33,525 nt of DNA from an uncultured Alphaproteobacteria bacterium (GTDB lineage Bacteria > Pseudomonadota > Alphaproteobacteria > UBA7985), in the NCBI GenBank assembly GCA_905479265.1, contig CAJQLX010000018.1, forward strand, positions 1 through 33,525, in the 5' to 3' direction. Under the pieces are notes generated by a model, which had not been told where the DNA came from, did no database searches, and saw nothing but the letters and a program-made list of their open reading frames with translations. A program made the translations under genes and the position numbers. Below, in pieces: positions 7,983 through 16,380 of this stretch (the first letter of the stretch is position 1; every line of letters starts with the position of its first letter).

Positions 7983-9023
7983 TTAAGGGCAGGGGTTTGT
8001 GTGCAGCCGGTGCAGCACATCGATATCGGCCAGAACCTCGTCGCTGAGCGTCACAGTGGTGGCTTCCAGCGCGACGTCCAACTGCGCGATGGATGTTCCG
8101 CCAGCAATGCTGGAGGTCACAAAGGGCTGCATGTAGACAAAGGCGTGGGCCATGATGGATGGGTCCAGCCCGTGTTTCTGCGCCAGAGCCACGTATTTTT
8201 CAGTGGCCGCGATGCCGTTTTCGTTCGTGTAACCCGATCGCTTGGGCCAGAGCGCCAAACGGGAGCCTTCGGGCAGCTGACCGTTGAGGTACTTGCCGCT
8301 CAAATGCCCGGCTGCCAGCGGCGAGTAGGCCAGCAGAGAAATGTCTTCGTTCATCGAAACTTCAGCATTGCCGCCGTCGAAAACCCGGTTGAGTAAGCTG
8401 TAAGGATTCTGGATCGACGCAACGCGGGCTTGGCCTGAGTTTTCACAGCGGCGCACCCAATCCATGGTGCCCCACGGGCTGTCGTTGGAGATACCCCAAG
8501 CCCGGATTTTGCCTTCCTTGACCAGCGCATCCATGGTGTCGAGCGTCTCCGCCCGGTCTGCGCCGCTGTCAGGGTTGGGTTTGGTCTGACCGTATTTGCG
8601 AAAGTGCGTCCAGCCACGGTCGGGCCAATGGAGTTGATAGAGGTCGATATAATCTGTCTGCAGTCGGCGCAGCGAGCCTTCGATGGCGGCGCGGATGTTC
8701 TTGGCGTCAAAGATCGATGTGCCGTCACGGATCCACGTCAGCTTGTCGTCTGGACCAGCAACTTTGGTCGCCAAAATGGTGTCAGCGCGCTTGCCAGAGC
8801 GGGTAAACCATTCGCCGATGACTTCTTCGGTGCGGCCACAGGTGTCCGCAGTGGGCGCGCTGGGGTACATTTCGGCGACGTCGAAAAAATTTACGCCATT
8901 GGCCTGCGCCCAATCCATTTGCGCATGACCTTCTTCCAGCGAGTTTTGCTGGCCCCACGTCATGGTGCCAAGACAAAGCTCAGACACCATCATGTCCGTG
9001 CGACCCAAAGGCTTCATTTTCAT
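7983..9023 (-). CDS. tas: Tas-like NADP-dependent aldo/keto reductase
   Basis: This is an aldo/keto reductase, a TIM-barrel enzyme that reduces aldehydes or ketones. With the ATG at 9023 it has 346 residues, the same length as E. coli Tas, and it resembles that protein from end to end (LCLGTMTWGQQNS, FFDVAEMYP, NPYSLLNR). The catalytic tetrad is present: Asp48, Tyr53, Lys87 and His132 in LYQLHW. The upstream in-frame start at 9053 would overlap aroC by 22 bases and add ten unlikely residues, so I rejected it. It follows the aroC stop by eight bases. In E. coli, multicopy tas relieves a tyrosine requirement; whether the adjacency to aroC reflects a related role is unknown. Confidence 0.93.
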   Translation of the reverse strand: MKMKPLGRTDMMVSELCLGTMTWGQQNSLEEGHAQMDWAQANGVNFFDVAEMYPSAPTADTCGRTEEVIGEWFTRSGKRADTILATKVAGPDDKLTWIRDGTSIFDAKNIRAAIEGSLRRLQTDYIDLYQLHWPDRGWTHFRKYGQTKPNPDSGADRAETLDTMDALVKEGKIRAWGISNDSPWGTMDWVRRCENSGQARVASIQNPYSLLNRVFDGGNAEVSMNEDISLLAYSPLAAGHLSGKYLNGQLPEGSRLALWPKRSGYTNENGIAATEKYVALAQKHGLDPSIMAHAFVYMQPFVTSSIAGGTSIAQLDVALEATTVTLSDEVLADIDVLHRLHTNPCP

Positions 9024-9031
9024 CGTTACAA

Positions 9032-10153
9032 TCAGTCTTCTCGTTGATCCCAAGGGCGAGGCGTTAGCGGAACCCCTTCCGCGCGAGCCTGTAGTAAATG
9101 GTCAGCCAAGACAATAGCCACCATGGCCTCAGCCACCGGCACACCCCGGATCGCAACACAGGGATCGTGACGACCCTTGGTCACGACCGACACCGGCTCA
9201 CCAAAGCGGTTAATTGAAGCGCGCGAGGTGAGAATGGACGACGTCGGTTTGATGGCCAACCGCGTCACCACGGGTTGCCCTGTGGAGATTCCGCCCAAAA
9301 TGCCGCCCGCGTGATTGCTGTCAAAGGTCGGGTGCCCGTGATTGTCCACGCCCATCTCGTCCGCATTGCCCACGCCGTTGAGCGCTGCGGCCGCAAAACC
9401 ATCGCCGATTTCGACGCCTTTTGCCGCGTTGATGGACATGAGCGCGGCAGCCAGATCGCTGTCGAGTTTGCTGTAAACTGGTGCGCCCAGGCCTGCTGGA
9501 ATCCCGTCGGCCACCACTTCAATCACGCCGCCTGCTGAGTTGCCGTCCTTGCGCAAGCGGTCCAACTCTATCGCCCAAACCTCAGCCGCTTGGGCATCGG
9601 GGCAGAAGAATGCGTTGCTTGCGGCTGTGTCCCACTGCCATTTGGCGCGGTCGATCCCCAAGCCGCCCATGGCAACCATCGCACCGCGTACGGTAACGGG
9701 TTGAGGGCAAATGTCGGCCAAGATGCGCTTGGCAATGGCCCCTGCCGCGACCCGCATCGCGGTTTCTCGCGCCGAAGACCGTCCGCCGCCGCGATAATCG
9801 CGCACGCCGTATTTTTGCCAGTAGGTGAAGTCTGCGTGACCGGGCCGGAACTGGTCTTTGATCTCGCCATAGTCTTTGGAGCGCTGGTCCCCATTATGGA
9901 TGATCAGGCCGATGGGCGTGCCTGTTGTCTGTCCTTCGAAAACGCCTGAGACGATGGAAACCTCGTCCCCTTCGCGGCGCTGAGTGACATACTTGCTGGT
10001 GCCCGGCTTGCGCCGGTCCAGATCAGGCTGGATGTCCGCCTCGCTCAGGCTCAGCCCAGCCGGCACGCCATCGACGATACAGCCAATCTGCGACCCGTGA
10101 CTTTCGCCAAAGGTGGTAAAGCGAAACTGGGTTCCGAAAGAGTTACCGGCCAT
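9032..10153 (-). CDS. aroC: Chorismate synthase
   Basis: AroC is the last enzyme of the shikimate pathway. It converts 5-enolpyruvylshikimate-3-phosphate to chorismate using reduced FMN, though with no net redox change. The 373-residue protein has the family signatures: [15 protein letters not shown] near the N-terminus, [18 protein letters not shown], the [15 protein letters not shown] and [18 protein letters not shown] stretch, and a C-terminal [14 protein letters not shown]. The chain looks complete. It lies nine bases after the fabI stop and eight bases before the tas-like start, so it is very probably translated from the fabI transcript. Confidence 0.97.
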   Translation of the reverse strand: MAGNSFGTQFRFTTFGESHGSQIGCIVDGVPAGLSLSEADIQPDLDRRKPGTSKYVTQRREGDEVSIVSGVFEGQTTGTPIGLIIHNGDQRSKDYGEIKDQFRPGHADFTYWQKYGVRDYRGGGRSSARETAMRVAAGAIAKRILADICPQPVTVRGAMVAMGGLGIDRAKWQWDTAASNAFFCPDAQAAEVWAIELDRLRKDGNSAGGVIEVVADGIPAGLGAPVYSKLDSDLAAALMSINAAKGVEIGDGFAAAALNGVGNADEMGVDNHGHPTFDSNHAGGILGGISTGQPVVTRLAIKPTSSILTSRASINRFGEPVSVVTKGRHDPCVAIRGVPVAEAMVAIVLADHLLQARAEGVPLTPRPWDQRED

Positions 10154-10162
10154 GAGCGTTAT

Positions 10163-10996
10163 CTAGCCTTTCTTGGCGGCGGTCTCGGTGAGCAACGCGC
10201 CCAGTTCACCCGCCTGGTCCATCGCGACCATGCCGTTGATATTGGCACCGCCGTCCACGTAATGAATTTCACCCGTCACCCCGTTTGACCACGGTGAGAT
10301 CAGGTACAAGCAGGAATCGCCCACGTCTTGAATGGTGACATTCCGGCGCAAGGGCGCGTTCAGCTCGTTCCACTTGAGCATGGTGCGGAAGTCGCCGATG
10401 CCCGATGCCGCCAGTGTGCGCACGGGGCCAGCAGACAGACCGTTCACCCGAACACCTTTAGGCCCAAAGTCAGCGGCGAGGTAGAGTACGGAGGCTTCCA
10501 AAGCCGCCTTTGCGACGCCCATCACGTTATAGTTTGGCACAACCTTGACCGCGCCCTGATAGGTTAGGGTGACCAACGAGCCGCCTTCGTTCATCATCCG
10601 CGCCGCGCGCTGGGCAACGGCGGTGAAGGAGTACACCGAGATATCCATCGTCAGCGCGAAGTTCTCGCGGGAGGTGTTGAGGTACTCGCCCTTGAGCTCG
10701 TCCTTGTTGGAGAAACCGATGGCGTGAACCACGAAGTCCAGCTTGCCCCACTTTTCTTCCAGTGCATGAAACAAAGCATCGATGGAGGCGTCGTCCGTCA
10801 CGTCACAGGTCAGCATTTCTGCGCCAACCTGCTCGGCCAAGGGACGGACGCGTTTTTCCAAAACTTCGCCCTGATAGGAGAAAGCCAGCTCCGCGCCTTC
10901 GCGCGCTGCAGACTGCGCAATGCCCCAAGCAATAGACTTGTCGTTTGCAACGCCCATGATAAGGCCGCGTTTACCTGCGAGAACACCCGTGCTCAT
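10163..10996 (-). CDS. fabI: Enoyl-[acyl-carrier-protein] reductase (NADH)
   Basis: FabI reduces trans-2-enoyl-ACP in the last step of each round of fatty-acid elongation. From the ATG at 10996, preceded by AAAAGGAAAA, the protein has 277 residues and its catalytic residues fall at the same numbers as in E. coli FabI: Tyr146, Tyr156 and Lys163. The cofactor loop GVANDKSIAWG (15-25) and the HAIGF segment are intact; HAIGF includes the glycine whose change gives triclosan resistance in E. coli. An upstream in-frame start at 11038 lacks a ribosome site. It is the first gene of the minus-strand operon, and its promoter should lie in 10997-11132, shared with the divergent membrane-protein gene. 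Confidence 0.96.
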   Translation of the reverse strand: MSTGVLAGKRGLIMGVANDKSIAWGIAQSAAREGAELAFSYQGEVLEKRVRPLAEQVGAEMLTCDVTDDASIDALFHALEEKWGKLDFVVHAIGFSNKDELKGEYLNTSRENFALTMDISVYSFTAVAQRAARMMNEGGSLVTLTYQGAVKVVPNYNVMGVAKAALEASVLYLAADFGPKGVRVNGLSAGPVRTLAASGIGDFRTMLKWNELNAPLRRNVTIQDVGDSCLYLISPWSNGVTGEIHYVDGGANINGMVAMDQAGELGALLTETAAKKG

Positions 10997-11132
10997 CCGG
11001 TTTTCCTTTTCACCAAAACATTTCCTTGGGTCTACCAATCAGCACACACATTGACCAGCGCGCACGCTAGGCGTCCGATGCGTGATTTGTTAAGAGAGAC
11101 CCGAACACCAGCGAGGTATAGCGTCTTTGACC

Positions 11133-13265
11133 ATGTTTGAAGCCTTTGAAACGCCTCTCGGGGCTCGTGAAGCGGACCGCACGTGGCGCGGCATGGTTGC
11201 GCGAGCACGCCGGGAATACCTGATCCGCCTTATGCCAATCTGGGCGGCTGTGCTGACGCTGGCGAGCTTGGTGCTGGGCTTGCCGGGTTTATATCTGCTG
11301 GGCAAAGCAACGGGCGTTTCCAGTAACGAATCGGTGCAAGTCGTGCTGGGTCAAGCGCCGATGGCGAGCAGTTTGGCGCTGGTCAGCCGCTGGGTTGAGC
11401 CCCTTGTCTCTGTGCTGAGCCCAACAGGTTTGCGCTTTGGGCTCGAAGCCTTTGCCATGGGCATGCTGCTGATGCTGGGTTTGGCGGCACTGGTGCGCGC
11501 CGCCGGTGGGCGACAGTGGTATCAGTCGGTTTATGACGATATTCCACGGCGCCGGTGGTTGTTGCTGGGTCTGCTGTGGCTGGCCCTGCCCATGATCATT
11601 GGTTTTCTGGCCATGTTTTTCGGCGCGCTGATGGTCGAGGTCCAAGGGTCGCCGTTTAGCGTCGGTATTCTGGTAACCATCGTGTCTATAGTCGTCCTCA
11701 GTGCGACTTTGGTGCTGTTCTATCTGACGTTTTCGGTTCGAGAACCGGCGATTCCCTCGCTGATCGTTGGCGCGGTTGTCGCCGCGATTATGCTGTGCGC
11801 AGCCCTGTTGGTGGTCGATGTTGTGCCGGGCCTGCGGACGCTGCCGATTGATGACACCAGCCCGTTCCGCGCTTTGGTCACGTTGTCGGTGTTTCTTTTC
11901 GTCTTTTGGTCGATTGTTTTGGCGGGCTCTCAGCTTGCCGTCGCTTTGGCCCGCCGCCATGACCCCATCGAACGTTTTACCAATGCCAATCGGGGCGAGC
12001 AGCTCGACTTCGCGCTGGGCTTGGTCCGCGATCTGGAAGCGCAAACGCGCTCGAAGCGCTGGGCCCAGACCGAAGACTTGGCCTTGGCGCTCGCAGCTCC
12101 GACAGCGATGGTGACTTTCGCCCTCGACCGCCTGCGTCGTGCGGGCATTGTCAGTTACAGCCCGGACGGCAGTCGTCCGCCGCGCCGCTGGTCGATCAGC
12201 AACGATCTCGAAGCCCTGACGCTGCACGATCTTTCCCGCGCTATGGGCACCAACCTTGATCCCTTACCCGGTTTGCACGGACGCTCGAACGAAGACGTTA
12301 TTCACGCCTTGGCCGAGCGAGAGCACCTCAGCCAAACGCAAAACCTGCTGAGCCTGTTCCGGGATGACGGCGGCGTTGCTGTGGGTGAGCCGATGTTGGC
12401 GGTCACGGATGTGGACTATCGCTTGGGCGAGCAAGAAGCCTTTGCGTCCTCCCGCGCTTTCGAGCCGGTGGCACAGGTCGTGGACCGCGCAAAGGGTGAT
12501 AACGGCGGTCCGGTAAAGGGGGAGGAGGCTTATGTCTTCGTTGATGCTGTTTTGGACGAAGATTTGGTCTCCAACGTGCAGTCTGGCCCATCGGCCTTCC
12601 TCGATCCCGATGAGGGCGAGGAAACCGGAGCCGCCATTGCCTTGGATCTGACCTCGGCCATGCAAATCATCCCGACCGATGATGAAAACGGCGATGGCTT
12701 TGGTGAGACTCAGACTAAGGTCCGGGATGGGGCCGGAGCCGCTGCCGACAACGATGATGATGACGGCCCGGTAATGGTGTCAGCCGTCACAGACACTGAA
12801 TTCGAAGACGACGCCCTCTCCCCCAACGAACCAAGCCCGCTGAAGCTCGGCGAAGCCTCTCCGCTCGCGGCGGTTCGGGACGAGATCGACAACCTGCTAT
12901 CCGACGATCAACCGCGCGCTGTTCAACCCATTATTCCTATGATGGCATGGCAGCGTGATCCTGCGTCCGTTCAAGCCGCTGCGCAGGCACGCGCACGGCG
13001 GCGAGCGGCCTTTATCCCCGCTGGCCCGGTCCAAGCCGTAGAGCCGGCGGGTTCGTGGAAACATGGGTTGATCCCGCCCTATAACCGCGCGCTTGATCCT
13101 ATCGTTGAAATAGACTCGACCGCCGACATTGCCATCGATGACGTGGCGGATCGCACCGCGCCCGACCATGCTGAGTGGCTCTTGCCGGTTACGCCCAGTC
13201 GGTCTTGGCGCGGGGAGTCGGCTGTGGTGGAGCCAATGCTAGCTTGGAAACGCAGCGCCCGGTGA
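11133..13265 (+). CDS. YihY/BrkB-like membrane protein with winged-helix-like segment and long acidic tail
   Basis: The 710-residue protein divides into three parts. Residues about 28-270 hold some six hydrophobic helices. The arrangement resembles the YihY/BrkB (UPF0761) fold: a basic RRR segment after an amphipathic stretch, then helices ending in LAGSQLAVALARR. Residues about 290-375 look like the winged-helix part that follows the membrane domain in some YihY proteins (ALAAPTAMVTFALDRLRRAGIV, then LEALTLHDLSRAM). Residues about 410-650 are acidic, low in complexity and probably disordered (DNDDDDGP). The tail carries PMMAWQR and ends with PMLAWKR. Function is unknown in this family. A TTG at 11127, nine bases after GAGGT, is an equally possible start. 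The assignment is by eye and tentative. Confidence 0.68.
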   Translation: MFEAFETPLGAREADRTWRGMVARARREYLIRLMPIWAAVLTLASLVLGLPGLYLLGKATGVSSNESVQVVLGQAPMASSLALVSRWVEPLVSVLSPTGLRFGLEAFAMGMLLMLGLAALVRAAGGRQWYQSVYDDIPRRRWLLLGLLWLALPMIIGFLAMFFGALMVEVQGSPFSVGILVTIVSIVVLSATLVLFYLTFSVREPAIPSLIVGAVVAAIMLCAALLVVDVVPGLRTLPIDDTSPFRALVTLSVFLFVFWSIVLAGSQLAVALARRHDPIERFTNANRGEQLDFALGLVRDLEAQTRSKRWAQTEDLALALAAPTAMVTFALDRLRRAGIVSYSPDGSRPPRRWSISNDLEALTLHDLSRAMGTNLDPLPGLHGRSNEDVIHALAEREHLSQTQNLLSLFRDDGGVAVGEPMLAVTDVDYRLGEQEAFASSRAFEPVAQVVDRAKGDNGGPVKGEEAYVFVDAVLDEDLVSNVQSGPSAFLDPDEGEETGAAIALDLTSAMQIIPTDDENGDGFGETQTKVRDGAGAAADNDDDDGPVMVSAVTDTEFEDDALSPNEPSPLKLGEASPLAAVRDEIDNLLSDDQPRAVQPIIPMMAWQRDPASVQAAAQARARRRAAFIPAGPVQAVEPAGSWKHGLIPPYNRALDPIVEIDSTADIAIDDVADRTAPDHAEWLLPVTPSRSWRGESAVVEPMLAWKRSAR

Positions 13266-13346
13266 TTGACCCCCTTTCTAAGCCTTGGGTTTGTCACAGA
13301 TTAAGGGGTGAAACGGCCCCAATCTCTGCACTGCGAAAGTCCTGCC

Positions 13347-13943
13347 ATGAGCTTTACTGTTACTGACCCCTTTGCGCTTTTCGACCAATGGCTGGCCGAA
13401 GCGACGGCGACGGAACCCAACGACCCAAATGCCATGTCGCTGGCAACGCTGGATGCCAACGGCATGCTCAGCAACCGGATTGTTCTGCTCAAAGGGCATG
13501 ACACAGACGGGTTCCGGTTTTTCACCAACTATGAAAGCCGGAAGGGTCAGGCGCTTGCCGCAAACCCACGCGCCGCAGCGCTGTTTCATTGGAAAACGTT
13601 GGGCCGACAAGTGCGGGTGGAGGGCGCCATAGAGCGGCTGACAGCCGAGCAATCACAAGCCTACTACGACACCCGCCCCCGGGGGTCGCGGATCGGTGCA
13701 TGGGCCAGTTTGCAGTCACAAGCCCTGCCTGAGCGGTCTTCCCTGCAAGACCGAATCGATGCGTTCGAAGCGCAGTTCGAGGGGCAGGAAACCTTTCCCA
13801 AGCCCGATTACTGGGGCGGCTTTTTGATACGCCCGGTGGCGATGGAATTCTGGCGGGCGGGCGATTATCGGCTGCACGAGCGCGTGCGCTTGACCCGAGC
13901 GCAGATCAGCGACCCATGGCAGCAATCGCCGCTCTATCCCTAA
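13347..13943 (+). CDS. pdxH: Pyridoxamine/pyridoxine 5'-phosphate oxidase
   Basis: PdxH oxidises pyridoxine or pyridoxamine phosphate to pyridoxal phosphate with FMN and oxygen. From the ATG at 13347 the protein has 198 residues, slightly short for the family. Recognisable parts are NAMSLATLDANG, SNRIVLLKGHD, FFTNYESRKG, the FMN-contacting FHWKTLGRQVRVEG, and RPRGSRIGAWAS. Arg175 and His177 in YRLHERVRL match the substrate-binding pair of E. coli PdxH. The extreme C-terminus reads SPLYP where most homologues end in RLxP. An upstream in-frame ATG at 13308 lacks family support. It is convergent with ygfZ and the two stops are directly adjacent. No strong ribosome site is visible. Confidence 0.93.
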   Translation: MSFTVTDPFALFDQWLAEATATEPNDPNAMSLATLDANGMLSNRIVLLKGHDTDGFRFFTNYESRKGQALAANPRAAALFHWKTLGRQVRVEGAIERLTAEQSQAYYDTRPRGSRIGAWASLQSQALPERSSLQDRIDAFEAQFEGQETFPKPDYWGGFLIRPVAMEFWRAGDYRLHERVRLTRAQISDPWQQSPLYP

Positions 13944-14759
13944 TCAGGATGCCCCCTCGGGCGCGTCAGGGTCTGCGGTGATGTGTACCGCCGAGGAATC
14001 GTGAAGGTTGAGGGCTTGGGTGCTGAATTCATGGCGCATGAGCGCAAGGGCACTGCCCCCTGCGACGGAAAGCACGGTCCCAGCCGTGCGCTCGCCGGCC
14101 ATGATCGCGTCTCCGGTTTCCAGCGCGGCTCCAGCGCTTGTCACCGACATCAGGCGTTTTTTGCCAAGGTTGCGGTATTTCATGCGGGCTGTGACTTCCT
14201 GACCCACAAAACACCCTTTGCGGAAATCGACCCCGCCTAGACGCTCAAAGCCATTTTCGAGCAGTAAGGCTTTGTTGGGCTCCAGATCGGTGGGGCCTTC
14301 GGGAACCACGGCCTCGATTCGCGCGGCGTCGTAGGGTGTGCGGTCGGTGTCGGCTGTTGAGTCAGTGGCGGGGCTATAGATGCGGAAACCAAGCCGGGAA
14401 TCGCGAGGATCGGCAAAGCGCACGGTGGCCGCTGTGGCCGCTGTGGGCGTGTCGTCAAAGCTGACCGTGACCTGCCAGTCTTCCAGCAGGTCGAGGGCAA
14501 CCGCAGCGCGGAGTTTGTACATGCGCAGGCGTTTGGCGAACCCGCTGTCAGCGGGAAACTCAACAAGAACCCGATCCGGCTCGGTCAGGCACAGCACATC
14601 GGCCAGCAGTTTTCCCTGCGGCGTGAGCAGCGCGGCAAAACGCGCATCGCCGACCTGTTGTGAAACATCAGCGCTGAGAAGCGTGTTCAGAAACGAAAAA
14701 CGCTCGTCACCGGAAATGGCAAGCAGCGCGCGGTCAGGCAGGAGGATGGAATGGCTCAT
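13944..14759 (-). CDS. ygfZ: YgfZ/GcvT-like folate-binding protein for Fe-S cluster repair
   Basis: Members of this family (COG0354; YgfZ in E. coli, IBA57 in mitochondria) use tetrahydrofolate to help assemble or repair [4Fe-4S] enzymes in the cytoplasm. The 271-residue chain carries the diagnostic motif KGCFVGQE at 181-188, with Cys183 as the conserved cysteine. The N-terminal part has the usual ISGDERFSFLNTLLSADV and LLTPQGKLLADV segments. The length is in the short range common in alphaproteobacteria. Its stop directly abuts the pdxH stop on the other strand. Confidence 0.92.
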   Translation of the reverse strand: MSHSILLPDRALLAISGDERFSFLNTLLSADVSQQVGDARFAALLTPQGKLLADVLCLTEPDRVLVEFPADSGFAKRLRMYKLRAAVALDLLEDWQVTVSFDDTPTAATAATVRFADPRDSRLGFRIYSPATDSTADTDRTPYDAARIEAVVPEGPTDLEPNKALLLENGFERLGGVDFRKGCFVGQEVTARMKYRNLGKKRLMSVTSAGAALETGDAIMAGERTAGTVLSVAGGSALALMRHEFSTQALNLHDSSAVHITADPDAPEGAS

Positions 14760-14821
14760 GCACTCAAGATGGCGCGCCGGGGCGGTTGGCTCAAGGGCTG
14801 AAGTGACGGGCGAGACGTTCG

Positions 14822-14998
14822 TTACGATTCAGGCAGAATCCAACGCGCCGCCTCAGTCCCAAAACTCAGCGCGGGAACATCGCTGGCGGAAAACCGCGTT
14901 GCTGACGGCGTTGCAGTGTCACTTGGGCCGCTGAAACCGATTTGCGCGGCAGCGACGGCACCGAAAATGAGTGCCAGAATGGAAAGTCTTTTTATCAT
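14822..14998 (-). CDS. Possible small secreted protein (58 aa)
   Basis: I do not recognise this short ORF. From the ATG at 14998 it begins MIKRLSILALIFGAVAAAQ, a plausible signal peptide with a basic start, a hydrophobic core and small residues near the cleavage point. About 38 polar residues follow. It lies between the AI-2E-type gene and ygfZ on the same strand and fills an otherwise empty gap of 315 bases. No convincing ribosome site is seen in front of the ATG, and a TTG nine bases upstream is no better. It could be real or a chance ORF. Confidence 0.35.
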   Translation of the reverse strand: MIKRLSILALIFGAVAAAQIGFSGPSDTATPSATRFSASDVPALSFGTEAARWILPES

Positions 14999-15074
14999 GC
15001 AGGCCAAGCAGCAAACCGCGTGCCATGATCGCGTAACCTTGCGCGCCGGGGTGCTGCTGTCCTGCCTGCCGCGC

Positions 15075-16202
15075 TTAGGAAGGGTCGGTGGTGCGCCCGG
15101 TGGTTGGCATGACCACGGGCCCGAATTCCTCTTGCACGCTGTCGCCGTTTTGGCTCAGCAGCACGGCGACCCAGCGTGTCGCTGGAACCGACGCAAAGAT
15201 GATGGCCATCATCACGGTGACAGGCACCGAAATCAGCATCCCAACCGGTCCCCAAAGGAAGCCCCAGAAGGACAGCGAAACCAGAATGATCAGCGGTGAC
15301 AGGTTCAGGGATGATCCTAGAAAGCGTGGCTCAAGGAAGGAGCCAACAAACTGCTGCACACCGATCAGCAACCCGGTAACGACAAAAATCACCCACGGGC
15401 TGATTTCCCAAAATTGGAGAACCGCCATCGCCATGGGCAGGATAACCGCGATGATCGACCCGACCACAGGAATGAAGTTGAGGAAAAACACCAGCATCGC
15501 CCAAACAGGCGCGTAGTTGATGTCGAACACCAGCAGAATGATATAGGCGAGCACGGCTGTAATCAGGCTCATCAGCGTTTTCACGGCGAGATAGGCTTGG
15601 ATCTTTTTGCCGATCGCGCCCAAGACTTGCTGCGCCCGCGCATAGTCGTCGCGGTTGGGGAACAAGTGCTTGAGCTTGGCGTTAAACCGCTGGTCCTCGA
15701 CCAGCATAAAGGCAACGTAGATGACGATGATCACGATGTTCTGCGTGACCAGCCGCAATTGTCCGGCGAAATTGTTGGCGATGCCAAGAATCCGGTCAAA
15801 CTGGTTTTGCAGATTGATGTCGAGCGTGAGCCCTTCGGGCAGCAACCCCTGAACCAGTTCCAGCAAGCGGTTGGCGTCTGACACGTACTTGGGGAAATCG
15901 CCAACCAAAGCGGCAAAGCTGGCCAGCACGATGTTAATGACGAAGTAGGCGATGGAGCCAATCACCAGCATCGACAGCAGCAGCGAAACCCACCGGGGCA
16001 GCTGAAAGCCACCCAACCGAATGTTGGCCATAAAGTCGCGCAGGCTGGCAATCACGTACCAAACAACAAGCGCGAGCACCAAAGGCAGCAAAAAGGGTCG
16101 GCCCATCGCCAGCGCGGCCACCACGATCGTCAAGATCAGAAAGGCAGCGCCGATTGTAAGCAGTGGCGGGTTTAAGCGTCGTTTGAGATCGTCTGACGGC
16201 AT
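15075..16202 (-). CDS. AI-2E family transporter (TqsA/PerM-like membrane protein)
   Basis: This integral membrane protein of about 375 residues has the family layout. Two or three N-terminal helices are followed by an amphipathic stretch that is mostly outside the membrane, and then by five closely spaced helices. The conserved C-terminal core is clear: FLNFIPVVGSIIAVILPM, then SFLEPRFLGSSLNLSPLIILVSL, FWGFLWGPVGMLISVPV. Members have been linked to autoinducer-2 export or Na+/H+ exchange, but most have unknown substrates. I chose the ATG at 16202; an in-frame ATG at 16238 would add 12 residues and cannot be excluded. The short basic and acidic C-terminal tail is cytoplasmic by prediction. Confidence 0.9.
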   Translation of the reverse strand: MPSDDLKRRLNPPLLTIGAAFLILTIVVAALAMGRPFLLPLVLALVVWYVIASLRDFMANIRLGGFQLPRWVSLLLSMLVIGSIAYFVINIVLASFAALVGDFPKYVSDANRLLELVQGLLPEGLTLDINLQNQFDRILGIANNFAGQLRLVTQNIVIIVIYVAFMLVEDQRFNAKLKHLFPNRDDYARAQQVLGAIGKKIQAYLAVKTLMSLITAVLAYIILLVFDINYAPVWAMLVFFLNFIPVVGSIIAVILPMAMAVLQFWEISPWVIFVVTGLLIGVQQFVGSFLEPRFLGSSLNLSPLIILVSLSFWGFLWGPVGMLISVPVTVMMAIIFASVPATRWVAVLLSQNGDSVQEEFGPVVMPTTGRTTDPS

Positions 16203-16380
16203 GGGCTCGCTTCTTGTGCGGATAATCTCGGTAAGCATACCTTTTCGGAGGAAACCATCAACCTTGCAACGGCCAACAGTGTTTCTGCTGCTTTTTTATG
16301 AGGAAAGTTTGGTGCAACATTCGCAAGAGTATGTCTGGAGCACGTTTTTTCCTGCGTTCATGTTTTTGAGAGGAAGTCCC

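Noticed and set aside
13270-13309. CCCCTT and AAGGGG as a terminator after the YihY-like gene
   Set aside because: The loop would be about 28 bases and no T-run follows; it is too weak to call.
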